A DNA stretch of 13,711 nucleotides from JAAZAI01 sp050942875. Its GTDB lineage: Bacteria; Verrucomicrobiota; Kiritimatiellia; RFP12; UBA3636. The stretch is from assembly GCA_050942875.1 (NCBI GenBank), contig JBMNOD010000090.1, forward strand, positions 1-13,711, in the 5' to 3' direction. Of the stretch, positions 7,181 to 13,711 are shown one piece after another. A program made the translations under genes and the position numbers. How positions within the stretch are numbered: the first letter of the stretch is position 1; each line of letters starts with the position of its first letter. Below the pieces are notes generated by a model. It saw only the letters and a program-made list of their open reading frames with translations, was not told the DNA's origin and searched no databases.

Positions 7181-9436
7181 ATGTTTTTCTCTCTCTTGCT
7201 GGCCGCGGCATCGGCTGCCTCCGATTGGAGCGCGCTGCCGATTTATGGCGGCGGCTATGTGCAGAACGTCATCATCGCGCCTTCGAAGCCGACGGTCTGG
7301 TACGCTTTCGTGGATGTCGGCGGGCCGTATCGGAGCGATGATTCTGGTGGATGGTGGCGGCCGCTGCACGGAAATTTCCCGGCGGCGGACCGGGCGGTGT
7401 GCGCGGATCAGGTGCGGTCGATGTCGGTGGATCCGCGGGACGAGGACAATTTCATCCTCGTCGGCGGCGCGAGCTTCGACCGTCCCGCCGGCGCCTATGT
7501 CTCCCGAGACGGCGGGCGGAGTTTCCGTCGGACGCTGACCGCGCGCTTCCACGTCAACGGCGGTGGACGCGGCGGCGGCAACCTCCTCGACCGCGATCCG
7601 TTCGATCCCGATCGCGTCGTGGCGGCGAGCGACTGGGATGGCGTCTTCATGTCGTCCGACAACGGCGAGACCTGGGAGGGCAGCGGGCTTTCCGGATCGC
7701 TCTTCTGCGACATTCGCTTCGACCGGCAGATCCGCGATCGTCTCTATGCCTGCGCCGTGATGCCGAGGGATGCAGGCGACCGCGACTATGCGACTGGATT
7801 CTTCCGCAGCGAAGACGGCGGATCAACCTGGACGAAGCTCCTGGACGAGGCGCCGATCGAGGTCTGCCAGTTCCGTGGCGGCACGGAGATCGTCGGCTAT
7901 TTCAACGAGTCCGGTGAGGTTCGTCTCTCTCACGATGGCGGCGAGACCTGGATGGACTACGGCGAAGGGCTTGCCGTCCGGACGTCCTGGAACCATGCTG
8001 CGGTTGGCAACTATCTCGCTTTCGGCGCCGGCGGCGATTTTCTGCTGATCGGCGATGGCGCGGGCAACATCTACCGCCGCGGTTACACGGAGGACGTCTG
8101 GACGCCTGTGGTTCACGTGACGGCCGGCCCTGCGGTGCCGGCCACCGAGCCGCGGCTCACCTGGACCACGAATGCCCGGTTCGACGCGCTGATGACGCTC
8201 GTCGTCGATCCCGCCGACGACGCGCATTGGCTGGCGACCGACTTCTACGAGATCTGGGAGACGAAGGACGCCGGGCACAACTGGAAGACCCGCATCCAGG
8301 GCATCATGCCGCTCGTGTCGCATACGCTTGAATTCGATCCGTTCTGCGTCTCGAACATCATGTACGGGGTCGCCGACATGGGACTTTACATGTCGAAGGA
8401 CGGCGGGCGCGTCTTCCTTCATCCTGGCGGCTGGGTCTACGCCTGTTCGGCGAGTTATTCGCATCAGACGCAGGGGTTGGCGATGATGTGCGGAGGCAAG
8501 ACGGACGGACGGGTCATGCGTTCGAAATACGCCGGCCGCTGGTGGGAGACGCCGGCCCTGCGTGGATTGCCGAAGCTTGACGACACCAATCCCGGCGTGC
8601 GCGCCTATTCAATCGCGGCGAATCCTGTGCGCGAGGAGTTCGACATCTGTCTGTCGGGTCCGGTTGGCGAGGGCAAGGGCGGCGTCTACCGTACCTTCAA
8701 TGGCGGCGACGACTGGGAATGGGCGGGCAACGGCCTTCCCGAAGGCGTGGATCTCTTCCGCCATGCCGAATGGGCCGGTGGCGGCGTCTACTCGCAGATC
8801 TACTTCAGCGCGGATGGCAGCGCGGTATGCAGCTCGGCGAAAACCGGGCAGAGATGGTGCCGCCCGGCGGGAAGCAACCGTTGGCAGGAGGTGGAGGGGT
8901 GCCCCGGCATCATGACGACCGATCGGTTCCGCCCAGGGCGCATGCTCGGCGGCGGCTGGCCGATTCGCGAAACCCTTGACGGCGGGTTGACCTGGCATCC
9001 GCTCAAGACGAATCTCGGGGAGGTCAAATATGTCTTCTGCGACCAGCGGATTCGGAATCTCGTCGTCGCCGGCACGCCGGATCGCTACGTCCACATATCC
9101 TATGACGCCGGACGCACCTTCAAACGGCTCGACGACAGCATCAAGGTGCCGAGCGGCGGTTCCTCGAAGGTCGTCGTCGACAACGGGCGGCTCTTCTACC
9201 TGACCACCGGCTCGGGCGTCTGGAGGGGAACGCTCGACGATCCGGACGCGATTCAGATGCTCGGATTCACGATTCCGGCGGGATCGACCATGCCGGGAAC
9301 GAATCACCTGCAGATTCGCCGCGTTGGCGGCGGCGCCGACTGGTGGGGCGGCGCGCGCGGAATCCGGATGTGCGTGGACAAGGTGCCGATGCACGCGCCC
9401 GAAGTCGCCGACTCGACGGCGATGCCGATTAAATGA
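7181..9436 (+). CDS. Secreted GH74-like Asp-box (BNR) propeller protein, paralogue 1, with an extra C-terminal module
   Basis: The protein has 751 residues. A short signal peptide ends near residue 14 (LLLAAASAAS). About ten Asp-box repeats run along it, such as VSRDGGRSF, MSSDNGETW, LSHDGGETW and ISYDAGRTF, indicating beta-propellers; the length fits two seven-bladed propellers as in GH74. The N-terminus (YGGGYVQNVIIAP, then FVDVGGPYRSDD) matches the GH74 pattern GGGGYV..I..P...YARTDVGGAYR. This places D45 at the known first catalytic aspartate. D399 in GVADMGLYMS is a candidate for the second. Xyloglucanase or a related endo-/exo-glycanase is therefore possible. A sialidase is less likely because no arginine triad or FRIP motif is evident. 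It is followed after 40 bases by a close paralogue, which ends where this one continues into an extra tail of about 60 residues (from about 688) resembling the end of the upstream protein. Substrate unknown. Confidence 0.85.
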   Translation: MFFSLLLAAASAASDWSALPIYGGGYVQNVIIAPSKPTVWYAFVDVGGPYRSDDSGGWWRPLHGNFPAADRAVCADQVRSMSVDPRDEDNFILVGGASFDRPAGAYVSRDGGRSFRRTLTARFHVNGGGRGGGNLLDRDPFDPDRVVAASDWDGVFMSSDNGETWEGSGLSGSLFCDIRFDRQIRDRLYACAVMPRDAGDRDYATGFFRSEDGGSTWTKLLDEAPIEVCQFRGGTEIVGYFNESGEVRLSHDGGETWMDYGEGLAVRTSWNHAAVGNYLAFGAGGDFLLIGDGAGNIYRRGYTEDVWTPVVHVTAGPAVPATEPRLTWTTNARFDALMTLVVDPADDAHWLATDFYEIWETKDAGHNWKTRIQGIMPLVSHTLEFDPFCVSNIMYGVADMGLYMSKDGGRVFLHPGGWVYACSASYSHQTQGLAMMCGGKTDGRVMRSKYAGRWWETPALRGLPKLDDTNPGVRAYSIAANPVREEFDICLSGPVGEGKGGVYRTFNGGDDWEWAGNGLPEGVDLFRHAEWAGGGVYSQIYFSADGSAVCSSAKTGQRWCRPAGSNRWQEVEGCPGIMTTDRFRPGRMLGGGWPIRETLDGGLTWHPLKTNLGEVKYVFCDQRIRNLVVAGTPDRYVHISYDAGRTFKRLDDSIKVPSGGSSKVVVDNGRLFYLTTGSGVWRGTLDDPDAIQMLGFTIPAGSTMPGTNHLQIRRVGGGADWWGGARGIRMCVDKVPMHAPEVADSTAMPIK

Positions 9437-9476
9437 CGCAAGATTCAACGAGATCGAACAGGAAGAAAGACAAGAC

Positions 9477-11627
9477 ATGAGAAGGATGATGGTTGTTCAC
9501 GCTGCTGTTGCCATGGCGGGCGTTGCGATGATGGCTTCGGCCGATTCGGAATGGAAGGTGCTGCCGTGCTACGGCGGCGGATATGTGCAGAACGTCATGA
9601 TCGCGCCGTCGGCGCCAAACGTCTGGTACGCGTACGTCGACGTCGGCGGCCCCTACCGCAGCGACGACGCCGGGCGGCACTGGCGCCCCCTGCACGGGAA
9701 CCTCGCGGCCGCGTACCGCGCGAACGGATCCGATCAGATTCGTTCGCTCAGCATTGATCCGCGGAATGCCGACAGCTTCGTGATGTGCGGCGGCGGCAAC
9801 TTCGCGAATCCCGGCGGCATCTTCGTGAGTCGCGACGGCGGACGGTCGTTCCGCAAGGCCTACAACGGTCGCTTCTACGGCAACGGTCGCAAGCGCGCAT
9901 ACGGTCTGGCGTTGGGGCGCAATCCGTTCAACCCCGATGAACTCGTCGCCGGCGAGGACTGGGACGGCGTCGCGCTTTCGACGGACAACGGCGAGACGTG
10001 GCGCACGACCGGTCTCGAAAACACCTGGCTTGCCGACTTGCGGTACGATCGGACCGTGAAAGGACGGGTTTATGCCTGTGCGTGCTCGCCGAACCATCCC
10101 AGGAAAGCTGGCGAACCTGATGCGCTTGAATACGATGGTCGCAAGTATGAAACCGGGTTCTTCCGCAGTGACGACGGCGGCCGCAGCTGGGAGAAGCTAG
10201 GCGATGCCTCGCCAGGCGAGGTCTGCCAGATCGCCAACCGCAGCGAACTGATCGGCTATTTCGACCATGACCGGGTGAAACGCAGCGTCGATGGCGGCAG
10301 AACCTGGAACGACTATCATGAAGGCCTCCCCGGGCCCGATACGAACAAGTACTGGGCCGCCGCCCAAGGCAATTTCCTTGCCTTCGGAGCAGGAAGCGAC
10401 TTCTATCTTGCCGGCGATGCGGCGGGCGGAATCTGGAGAAGAAAGCCCGGCGATGCGCAGTGGACGCCGGTGACGTGCGAATCGAAGCGTGCCGGCGTTC
10501 CCGAGCGCGAGCCGCGGCTTCAATACATGACGCAACACCCGATGGACGCGCTTTCATCGCTGATCGTCAATCCAAAGGACGACGATCACTGGCTCGCGAC
10601 CGACTGGTACGAGATCTGGGAGTCGACCGACGCCGGACGGCACTGGACGAGCCGCGTGGACGGCATCATGCAGCTCGTGTCCTTTACGATCGAGTTCGAC
10701 CCGTTCAGCGAAAAGAACATCATCTACGGCGTTGCGGACATGGGGCTCTTCACGTCCGTCGACGGCGGCAACCGCTACTGGGCGCCGAACGGCTGGGTCT
10801 ACGCCTGCACGGCTTCGTATTCGCACAAGACGCCGGGACTCGCCATGATGTGCGGCGGCAAGGGGCCGAGCATGGTCAAGCGATCGAAATACGCCGGTCG
10901 CTGGTGGGAGGATCCCGCCCTGCGGGGCCTGCCAAAACTCGACGGTTCGCTCGGCGCCGTGAAGGCGTACACGATCGCGAACAATCCGGCGGACGATTCG
11001 TTCCTGATTCTGGTTTCCGGTCCGGTCGAACCCGGCAAAGGCGGCATCTACCGCACCAAGAACGCAGGCGACGACTGGGAGTGGTTTGGCGAAGGCCTGC
11101 CGCGGGGGAAGAGCCTCTTCAAGGAGGCGGAATGGGTGGACGGCGTCTTTCCACAGCTCTACTTCGGACCCGACGGCTCTGCCGTCTGCCACTCGAAAAA
11201 GCTCTGGAAGAATTGGTGTCTTGACCGCAAGGACAATGTCTGGCGCGAGACCAACAAACCCGTCGGACTTGTGGCGGCCGATCCGTTCACGCCGGGACGG
11301 TTCCTGGCTTTCGGCAAGCCCATCCAGGAATCGCTTGACGGCGGCGCGACCTTCCATCCGTTCGTTGACTCGAACCTCGGCGAGTGTGCATTCCTGTCTT
11401 TCGACTGGCACACGAAGGACCTCGTCGTCGCGGGAATCGCCGCTGATCGCACGGTCGCGGTCAGTTGGGACGGCGGTCGCCACTGGGCGCCGCTCGCCGG
11501 TTCGGACAAGGTTCCTTCAGGTTGCTCGTCGAAGGTGATCGTCGATCGCAAGCGGCTCTTCTACCTCACGACCGGCAGTGGCGTGTTCACCCGAACCCTG
11601 CCGGACCCCGAAACGAAAGGATTCTGA
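9477..11627 (+). CDS. Secreted GH74-like Asp-box (BNR) propeller protein, paralogue 2
   Basis: The protein has 716 residues and is clearly a tandem duplicate of its upstream neighbour: long blocks are nearly identical (GGGYVQNV, DVGGPYRSDD, SKYAGRWWE, LATDWYEIWE). The reading frame is open upstream to 9324, inside the previous gene, but the ATG at 9477 gives a clean signal peptide (residues 1-22, cleavage after ASA) and follows AGGAAG at 9460-9465. Ten Asp-boxes match one for one with the paralogue. The GH74-type catalytic candidates are D55 (YVDVGGPYR) and D421 (GVADMGLF). Differences are an insertion of about 16 residues near SPNHPRKAGEPDALEYDG and the lack of the C-terminal tail. Two retained, diverged copies suggest different cleavage modes or substrates (inference). 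Its 3' end contains the ribosome binding site of the next gene. Alternative annotation: generic exo-alpha-sialidase or sortilin-like propeller. Confidence 0.85.
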   Translation: MRRMMVVHAAVAMAGVAMMASADSEWKVLPCYGGGYVQNVMIAPSAPNVWYAYVDVGGPYRSDDAGRHWRPLHGNLAAAYRANGSDQIRSLSIDPRNADSFVMCGGGNFANPGGIFVSRDGGRSFRKAYNGRFYGNGRKRAYGLALGRNPFNPDELVAGEDWDGVALSTDNGETWRTTGLENTWLADLRYDRTVKGRVYACACSPNHPRKAGEPDALEYDGRKYETGFFRSDDGGRSWEKLGDASPGEVCQIANRSELIGYFDHDRVKRSVDGGRTWNDYHEGLPGPDTNKYWAAAQGNFLAFGAGSDFYLAGDAAGGIWRRKPGDAQWTPVTCESKRAGVPEREPRLQYMTQHPMDALSSLIVNPKDDDHWLATDWYEIWESTDAGRHWTSRVDGIMQLVSFTIEFDPFSEKNIIYGVADMGLFTSVDGGNRYWAPNGWVYACTASYSHKTPGLAMMCGGKGPSMVKRSKYAGRWWEDPALRGLPKLDGSLGAVKAYTIANNPADDSFLILVSGPVEPGKGGIYRTKNAGDDWEWFGEGLPRGKSLFKEAEWVDGVFPQLYFGPDGSAVCHSKKLWKNWCLDRKDNVWRETNKPVGLVAADPFTPGRFLAFGKPIQESLDGGATFHPFVDSNLGECAFLSFDWHTKDLVVAGIAADRTVAVSWDGGRHWAPLAGSDKVPSGCSSKVIVDRKRLFYLTTGSGVFTRTLPDPETKGF

Positions 11628-11631
11628 CGCC

Positions 11632-12963
11632 ATGCCGATCTTGCATGCCACCCAGGTGCTGCTGAGTTTCGATACGGAAGACTTCACCTCTCCCGCTGAC
11701 GCCGAGGGCATCAAGGAAATTGCGGAGATCTGCACGCGGCAGAATGTGACCGCGCATTTCGCGACGGTTGGCTATGTGGCAAGGCAACTCGTCGAATGGA
11801 AGCGCGAGGATGTCATCGAGGCGATGCGTCCACATGTCAAGATCTCGCATACGCTTCATCATTCGATCCACCCTAACAACCTCGAGGTCGCCGATGCGGC
11901 AGACTGGCGGTGGGCGTACGCGACGATTCTGGAACGCGAGCGCGAAGGGCTGGATCTCATCAGATCGCATACGGGACAGCCCCGCGTCCTCGCCATGGTG
12001 CCCGGGGGAAACTGCGATGCCTATCTGCTCTATTATGCCGCCGCCGAACTGGGCGTCAGGTTCTATCTGGGCGCGACTTTCGCCTATGCGACCCGCAGCA
12101 TGGCGCATTTTGCCAATCAGTGCGTGATCGGCTACGGCGTCAACTTCGAGGAGTACGTCCTGCCGCCGAATTATCCGAAATACGAACCGGAGCGCCTTCT
12201 CGACGCACTTGCGAAATACGAGACGACCTGCCTCTGGTGCCATCCGAACATCGTGCACGCACTTCAGTTCTGGGACGGTCTCAATTACAACGGACGAAAT
12301 GCCGAATGGGGGAAATGGGTGATCGCTCCGCGGCGGAGCGAGGCGGATGCGAAAGAGTACCTGCGCCGGATCGAGGACATCATCCGCCGCATCAAGGCCG
12401 ATCGTCGTTTTGAATTCGTGACCGTGGAACAGCTCGAGAAGCGACTCGCGTCGCGCGTGGCGATCAACCGTTCCGACTTGCCGGCGATCATGGCGTCGCT
12501 TGCGCGCGAGTTCGGTCCGGTCCGTGCGCCTGAGTCCTGGTCGGTTGCCGATGTCTTCGCCGCCGCCGTCGGATTCCTGCGCGGTGCGGAACGCCATGAG
12601 CCGGGGATTGTGTACGGTTTCCTGGATGAACCCGAGGGGGTGGTGGAGCCTGTCAGGGTCAGCCGTTCGGATTTGGTCGCCGCAGCGGAGAAGGTCGATC
12701 TCTCGACCTTCCTGCCATCGGCAATTGACGTTGGAAGCACGAGAATCGGGCCTGCGGATTTCCTTTTCGCCGCGCTTGACGCCTTGATCTCGGATGCGGA
12801 GAGTCTGACGGTTCGTCCGCGCGAGCAGCTTGGCGGATTCACGGTTTTCCCGGATCTCGCCAAACAGTACTTCAAAGGCACGTGGTTGCATCGCGCTGAC
12901 TTCAATGACATTCGAGCGTCGGATCGACTTCGCCTCCAGAATTGGACCGCAAGATACGGCTGA
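11632..12963 (+). CDS. Polysaccharide-deacetylase-like (NodB/CE4-fold) protein with a repeat-containing C-terminal extension
   Basis: The protein has 443 residues. The ATG at 11632 is four bases after the previous stop, and AAAGGA (11616-11621) lies ten bases before it, inside the previous gene, so translational coupling is likely. The frame is open further upstream within the previous gene, but the N-terminus MPILHATQVLLSFDTEDF begins properly here. LLSFDTEDF matches CE4 motif 1 (D14 and D17 as base and metal ligand candidates). SHTLHHSIHP matches motif 2 with H73 and H77 in H-x3-H spacing. The NodB-like part covers about residues 1-265. Beyond it are two similar segments, about 300-340 (SWSVADVFAAAVGFL) and 361-405 (LPSAIDVG then IGPADFLFAALDAL), that recall pseudomurein-binding-type repeats. 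No signal peptide is visible, unlike its three operon partners, so it may act in the cytoplasm on imported product or leave by another route. Deacetylation itself is inferred from motifs. Confidence 0.8.
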   Translation: MPILHATQVLLSFDTEDFTSPADAEGIKEIAEICTRQNVTAHFATVGYVARQLVEWKREDVIEAMRPHVKISHTLHHSIHPNNLEVADAADWRWAYATILEREREGLDLIRSHTGQPRVLAMVPGGNCDAYLLYYAAAELGVRFYLGATFAYATRSMAHFANQCVIGYGVNFEEYVLPPNYPKYEPERLLDALAKYETTCLWCHPNIVHALQFWDGLNYNGRNAEWGKWVIAPRRSEADAKEYLRRIEDIIRRIKADRRFEFVTVEQLEKRLASRVAINRSDLPAIMASLAREFGPVRAPESWSVADVFAAAVGFLRGAERHEPGIVYGFLDEPEGVVEPVRVSRSDLVAAAEKVDLSTFLPSAIDVGSTRIGPADFLFAALDALISDAESLTVRPREQLGGFTVFPDLAKQYFKGTWLHRADFNDIRASDRLRLQNWTARYG

Positions 12964-12978
12964 TGTAAGGATGAAGCA

Positions 12979-13007
12979 TTTTTTTTGGGGTCTGTCCCCT
13001 ATTTTAT
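12979..13007. repeat. REP-like palindrome with flanking T-rich runs, upstream of the RAYT gene
   Basis: Eight T residues (12979-12986) precede GGGG (12987-12990), loop TCTGT and CCCC (12996-12999), followed by TATTTTAT. The arrangement GGGGTCTGTCCCC next to T-rich DNA is, from memory, a common repeat in genomes with Y1/RAYT transposases. It lies about 79 bases before the RAYT start codon, consistent with a REP-type recognition site. It could also serve as a weak terminator for the operon that ends at 12963, because a T-rich stretch follows the stem. Confidence 0.5.
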
Positions 13008-13073
13008 GCTCGCATTCGTCGTTCGCATGTGCTATTCTGCAGTCGAACGCCTGAAAAGCGTCAAAATCATAAA

Positions 13074-13079
13074 AAGGAG
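13074..13079 (+). promoter_or_regulatory. Ribosome binding site of the RAYT gene
   Basis: AAGGAG, preceded by more A residues, stands six bases before the ATG at 13086 and fixes that start. Confidence 0.7.
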
Positions 13080-13085
13080 CTGCCT

Positions 13086-13711
13086 ATGAGACTGCCAAGA
13101 GTCCTTGCAAAAGGGGAGGGGGTTTACCACGTCATCAGCCGAATCTCCGGCCAGCGATTTCTGCTTGATGAAGATGAGAAGCCCCGCCTTGAATGGTTGA
13201 TGAATGCCGCCGCCGGTTTCTCCGGCGTCGACGTCCTTGCTTACGCCTTCATGGACAACCACTTCCACATCCTCGTGAAAGTGCCGTTGCCGAAACCTGT
13301 CGACGACCAGGAGCTCGTCCGGCGCATGCGTCTTCTCTATGGCAAGAAGAAGACGGACCGCATCCTGGCCGAATGGGAGCTGTGGGAAAAGAAAGGCATG
13401 GCAGGCAGGGTCGTCGACGCCAAGTTTGCACTCCGGCGGCGCATGTACGACCTTTCGCAGTTTTGCAAGACGTTCAAGGAGACGTTCTCGATGATGTACA
13501 ACGACCGCCACGACCATAGCGGCACGATCTGGGGTTCGCGCTTCAAGAGCATCCTCCTCTCGCCCGACTACAGCACGATCATGACCGTCGCCGCCTACAT
13601 CAACCTGAATCCCGTCCGTGCCGATGTCGTCGGGAGCCCCAGTGAGTATCAATGGTCAGGATATGGCGCAGCAAAGCAAGGCAAAGGTCTTGCTCGCAAG
13701 GGGATGTGCAA
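13086..13711 (+). CDS. REP-associated (RAYT/IS200-like) Y1 transposase, 3' end outside window
   Basis: The frame is open from the ATG at 13086 to the end of the window; 208 complete codons are visible and no stop is reached. The start RVLAKGEGVYHVISRISGQRF is typical of this family (HVISR, F at the end of strand 1). FMDNHFHILVKVP contains the HUH motif, H59-F60-H61, which binds the metal ion. GTIWGSRFKSILLS and AAYINLNPVRADVV are the usual C-terminal half signatures. The nicking tyrosine is expected in or near this part; Y162 and Y171 are candidates, but I cannot decide. These single-tyrosine nucleases act on hairpin-forming REP sequences and are usually single-copy, domesticated genes. The GGGG/CCCC palindrome upstream fits as a cognate site. 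The protein differs from E. coli RayT (TnpA-REP) in having an insertion rich in K/R/E between about residues 80 and 115. Confidence 0.85.
   Translation, partial: MRLPRVLAKGEGVYHVISRISGQRFLLDEDEKPRLEWLMNAAAGFSGVDVLAYAFMDNHFHILVKVPLPKPVDDQELVRRMRLLYGKKKTDRILAEWELWEKKGMAGRVVDAKFALRRRMYDLSQFCKTFKETFSMMYNDRHDHSGTIWGSRFKSILLSPDYSTIMTVAAYINLNPVRADVVGSPSEYQWSGYGAAKQGKGLARKGMC

Noticed and set aside
9324..9476. Upstream extension of the second propeller gene to 9324
   Set aside because: It overlaps the end of the previous gene, and the signal peptide begins at ATG 9477.
7181..11627. Annotation of the propellers as true GH33 sialidases
   Set aside because: Asp-boxes alone are shared by many propeller families; no FRIP motif or arginine triad is evident, while the N-terminal segment fits GH74.
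11587..12891. Open frame of 434 residues on the minus strand across the deacetylase-like gene
   Set aside because: Antisense shadow of a gene with CE4-like motifs; no recognisable domain.
12830..13054. Small + frame reading through the palindrome after the operon (…FFWGLSPILCS…)
   Set aside because: It is mostly an out-of-frame reading of the deacetylase-like gene that continues into the REP-like repeat.
1..13711. CRISPR array, tRNA, rRNA, toxin-antitoxin or defence genes
   Set aside because: No regularly spaced direct repeats, no tRNA-like cloverleaf and no defence-type protein motifs were seen.

Overview
This window looks like a chromosomal segment from a G+C-rich, glycan-degrading bacterium, probably of the PVC superphylum and most likely Kiritimatiellota or Lentisphaerota. 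The reasons are the mix of secreted BNR/Asp-box propeller proteins, LamG-like proteins with a calcium-loop (EF-hand-like) motif just after the signal peptide, a polysaccharide-deacetylase-like protein and a RAYT-type Y1 transposase. This placement is inference from protein character; there is no rRNA or marker gene here. All genes are on the + strand.

Layout. (1) Bases 2-697 hold the 3' part of an unrecognised, probably exported protein with one EF-hand-like loop. Its stop codon lies in the loop of a perfect 10-bp inverted repeat. (2) Bases 698-1021 have no gene but contain several short hairpins and a 10-bp inverted repeat; a weak promoter candidate for the next gene lies at 912-940. (3) Bases 1022-5199 are a glycogen pair: a long DUF3417-type alpha-glucan phosphorylase (glgP) and an ADP-glucose-type glycogen synthase (glgA), separated by a 9-bp GC-rich hairpin. 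(4) Bases 5200-5340 hold a good sigma70-like promoter candidate and a strong ribosome binding site. (5) Bases 5341-12963 look like a four-gene operon: a secreted LamG/beta-sandwich protein, two tandem secreted GH74-like Asp-box propellers, and a NodB-type deacetylase-like protein. (6) After a REP-like GGGG/CCCC palindrome, the 5' part of a RAYT transposase runs off the end at 13711.

How the genes work together. GlgP and GlgA are the breakdown and synthesis arms of glycogen storage. The four-gene operon is best read as a locus acting on an extracellular polysaccharide: one protein may bind it, two paralogous propellers may cut it, and the deacetylase-like protein may act on a product, although it shows no signal peptide. 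The substrate cannot be told from sequence; xyloglucan is the known GH74 substrate, but these proteins are divergent.

I see no CRISPR array, defence system, rRNA or tRNA. I do not see a clearly new system. The most unusual points are a C-terminal module shared by neighbouring unrelated genes (5341-7155 and 7181-9436), a hairpin that sequesters the Shine-Dalgarno of the first propeller gene, and the REP-like repeat material around the RAYT gene and upstream of glgP.
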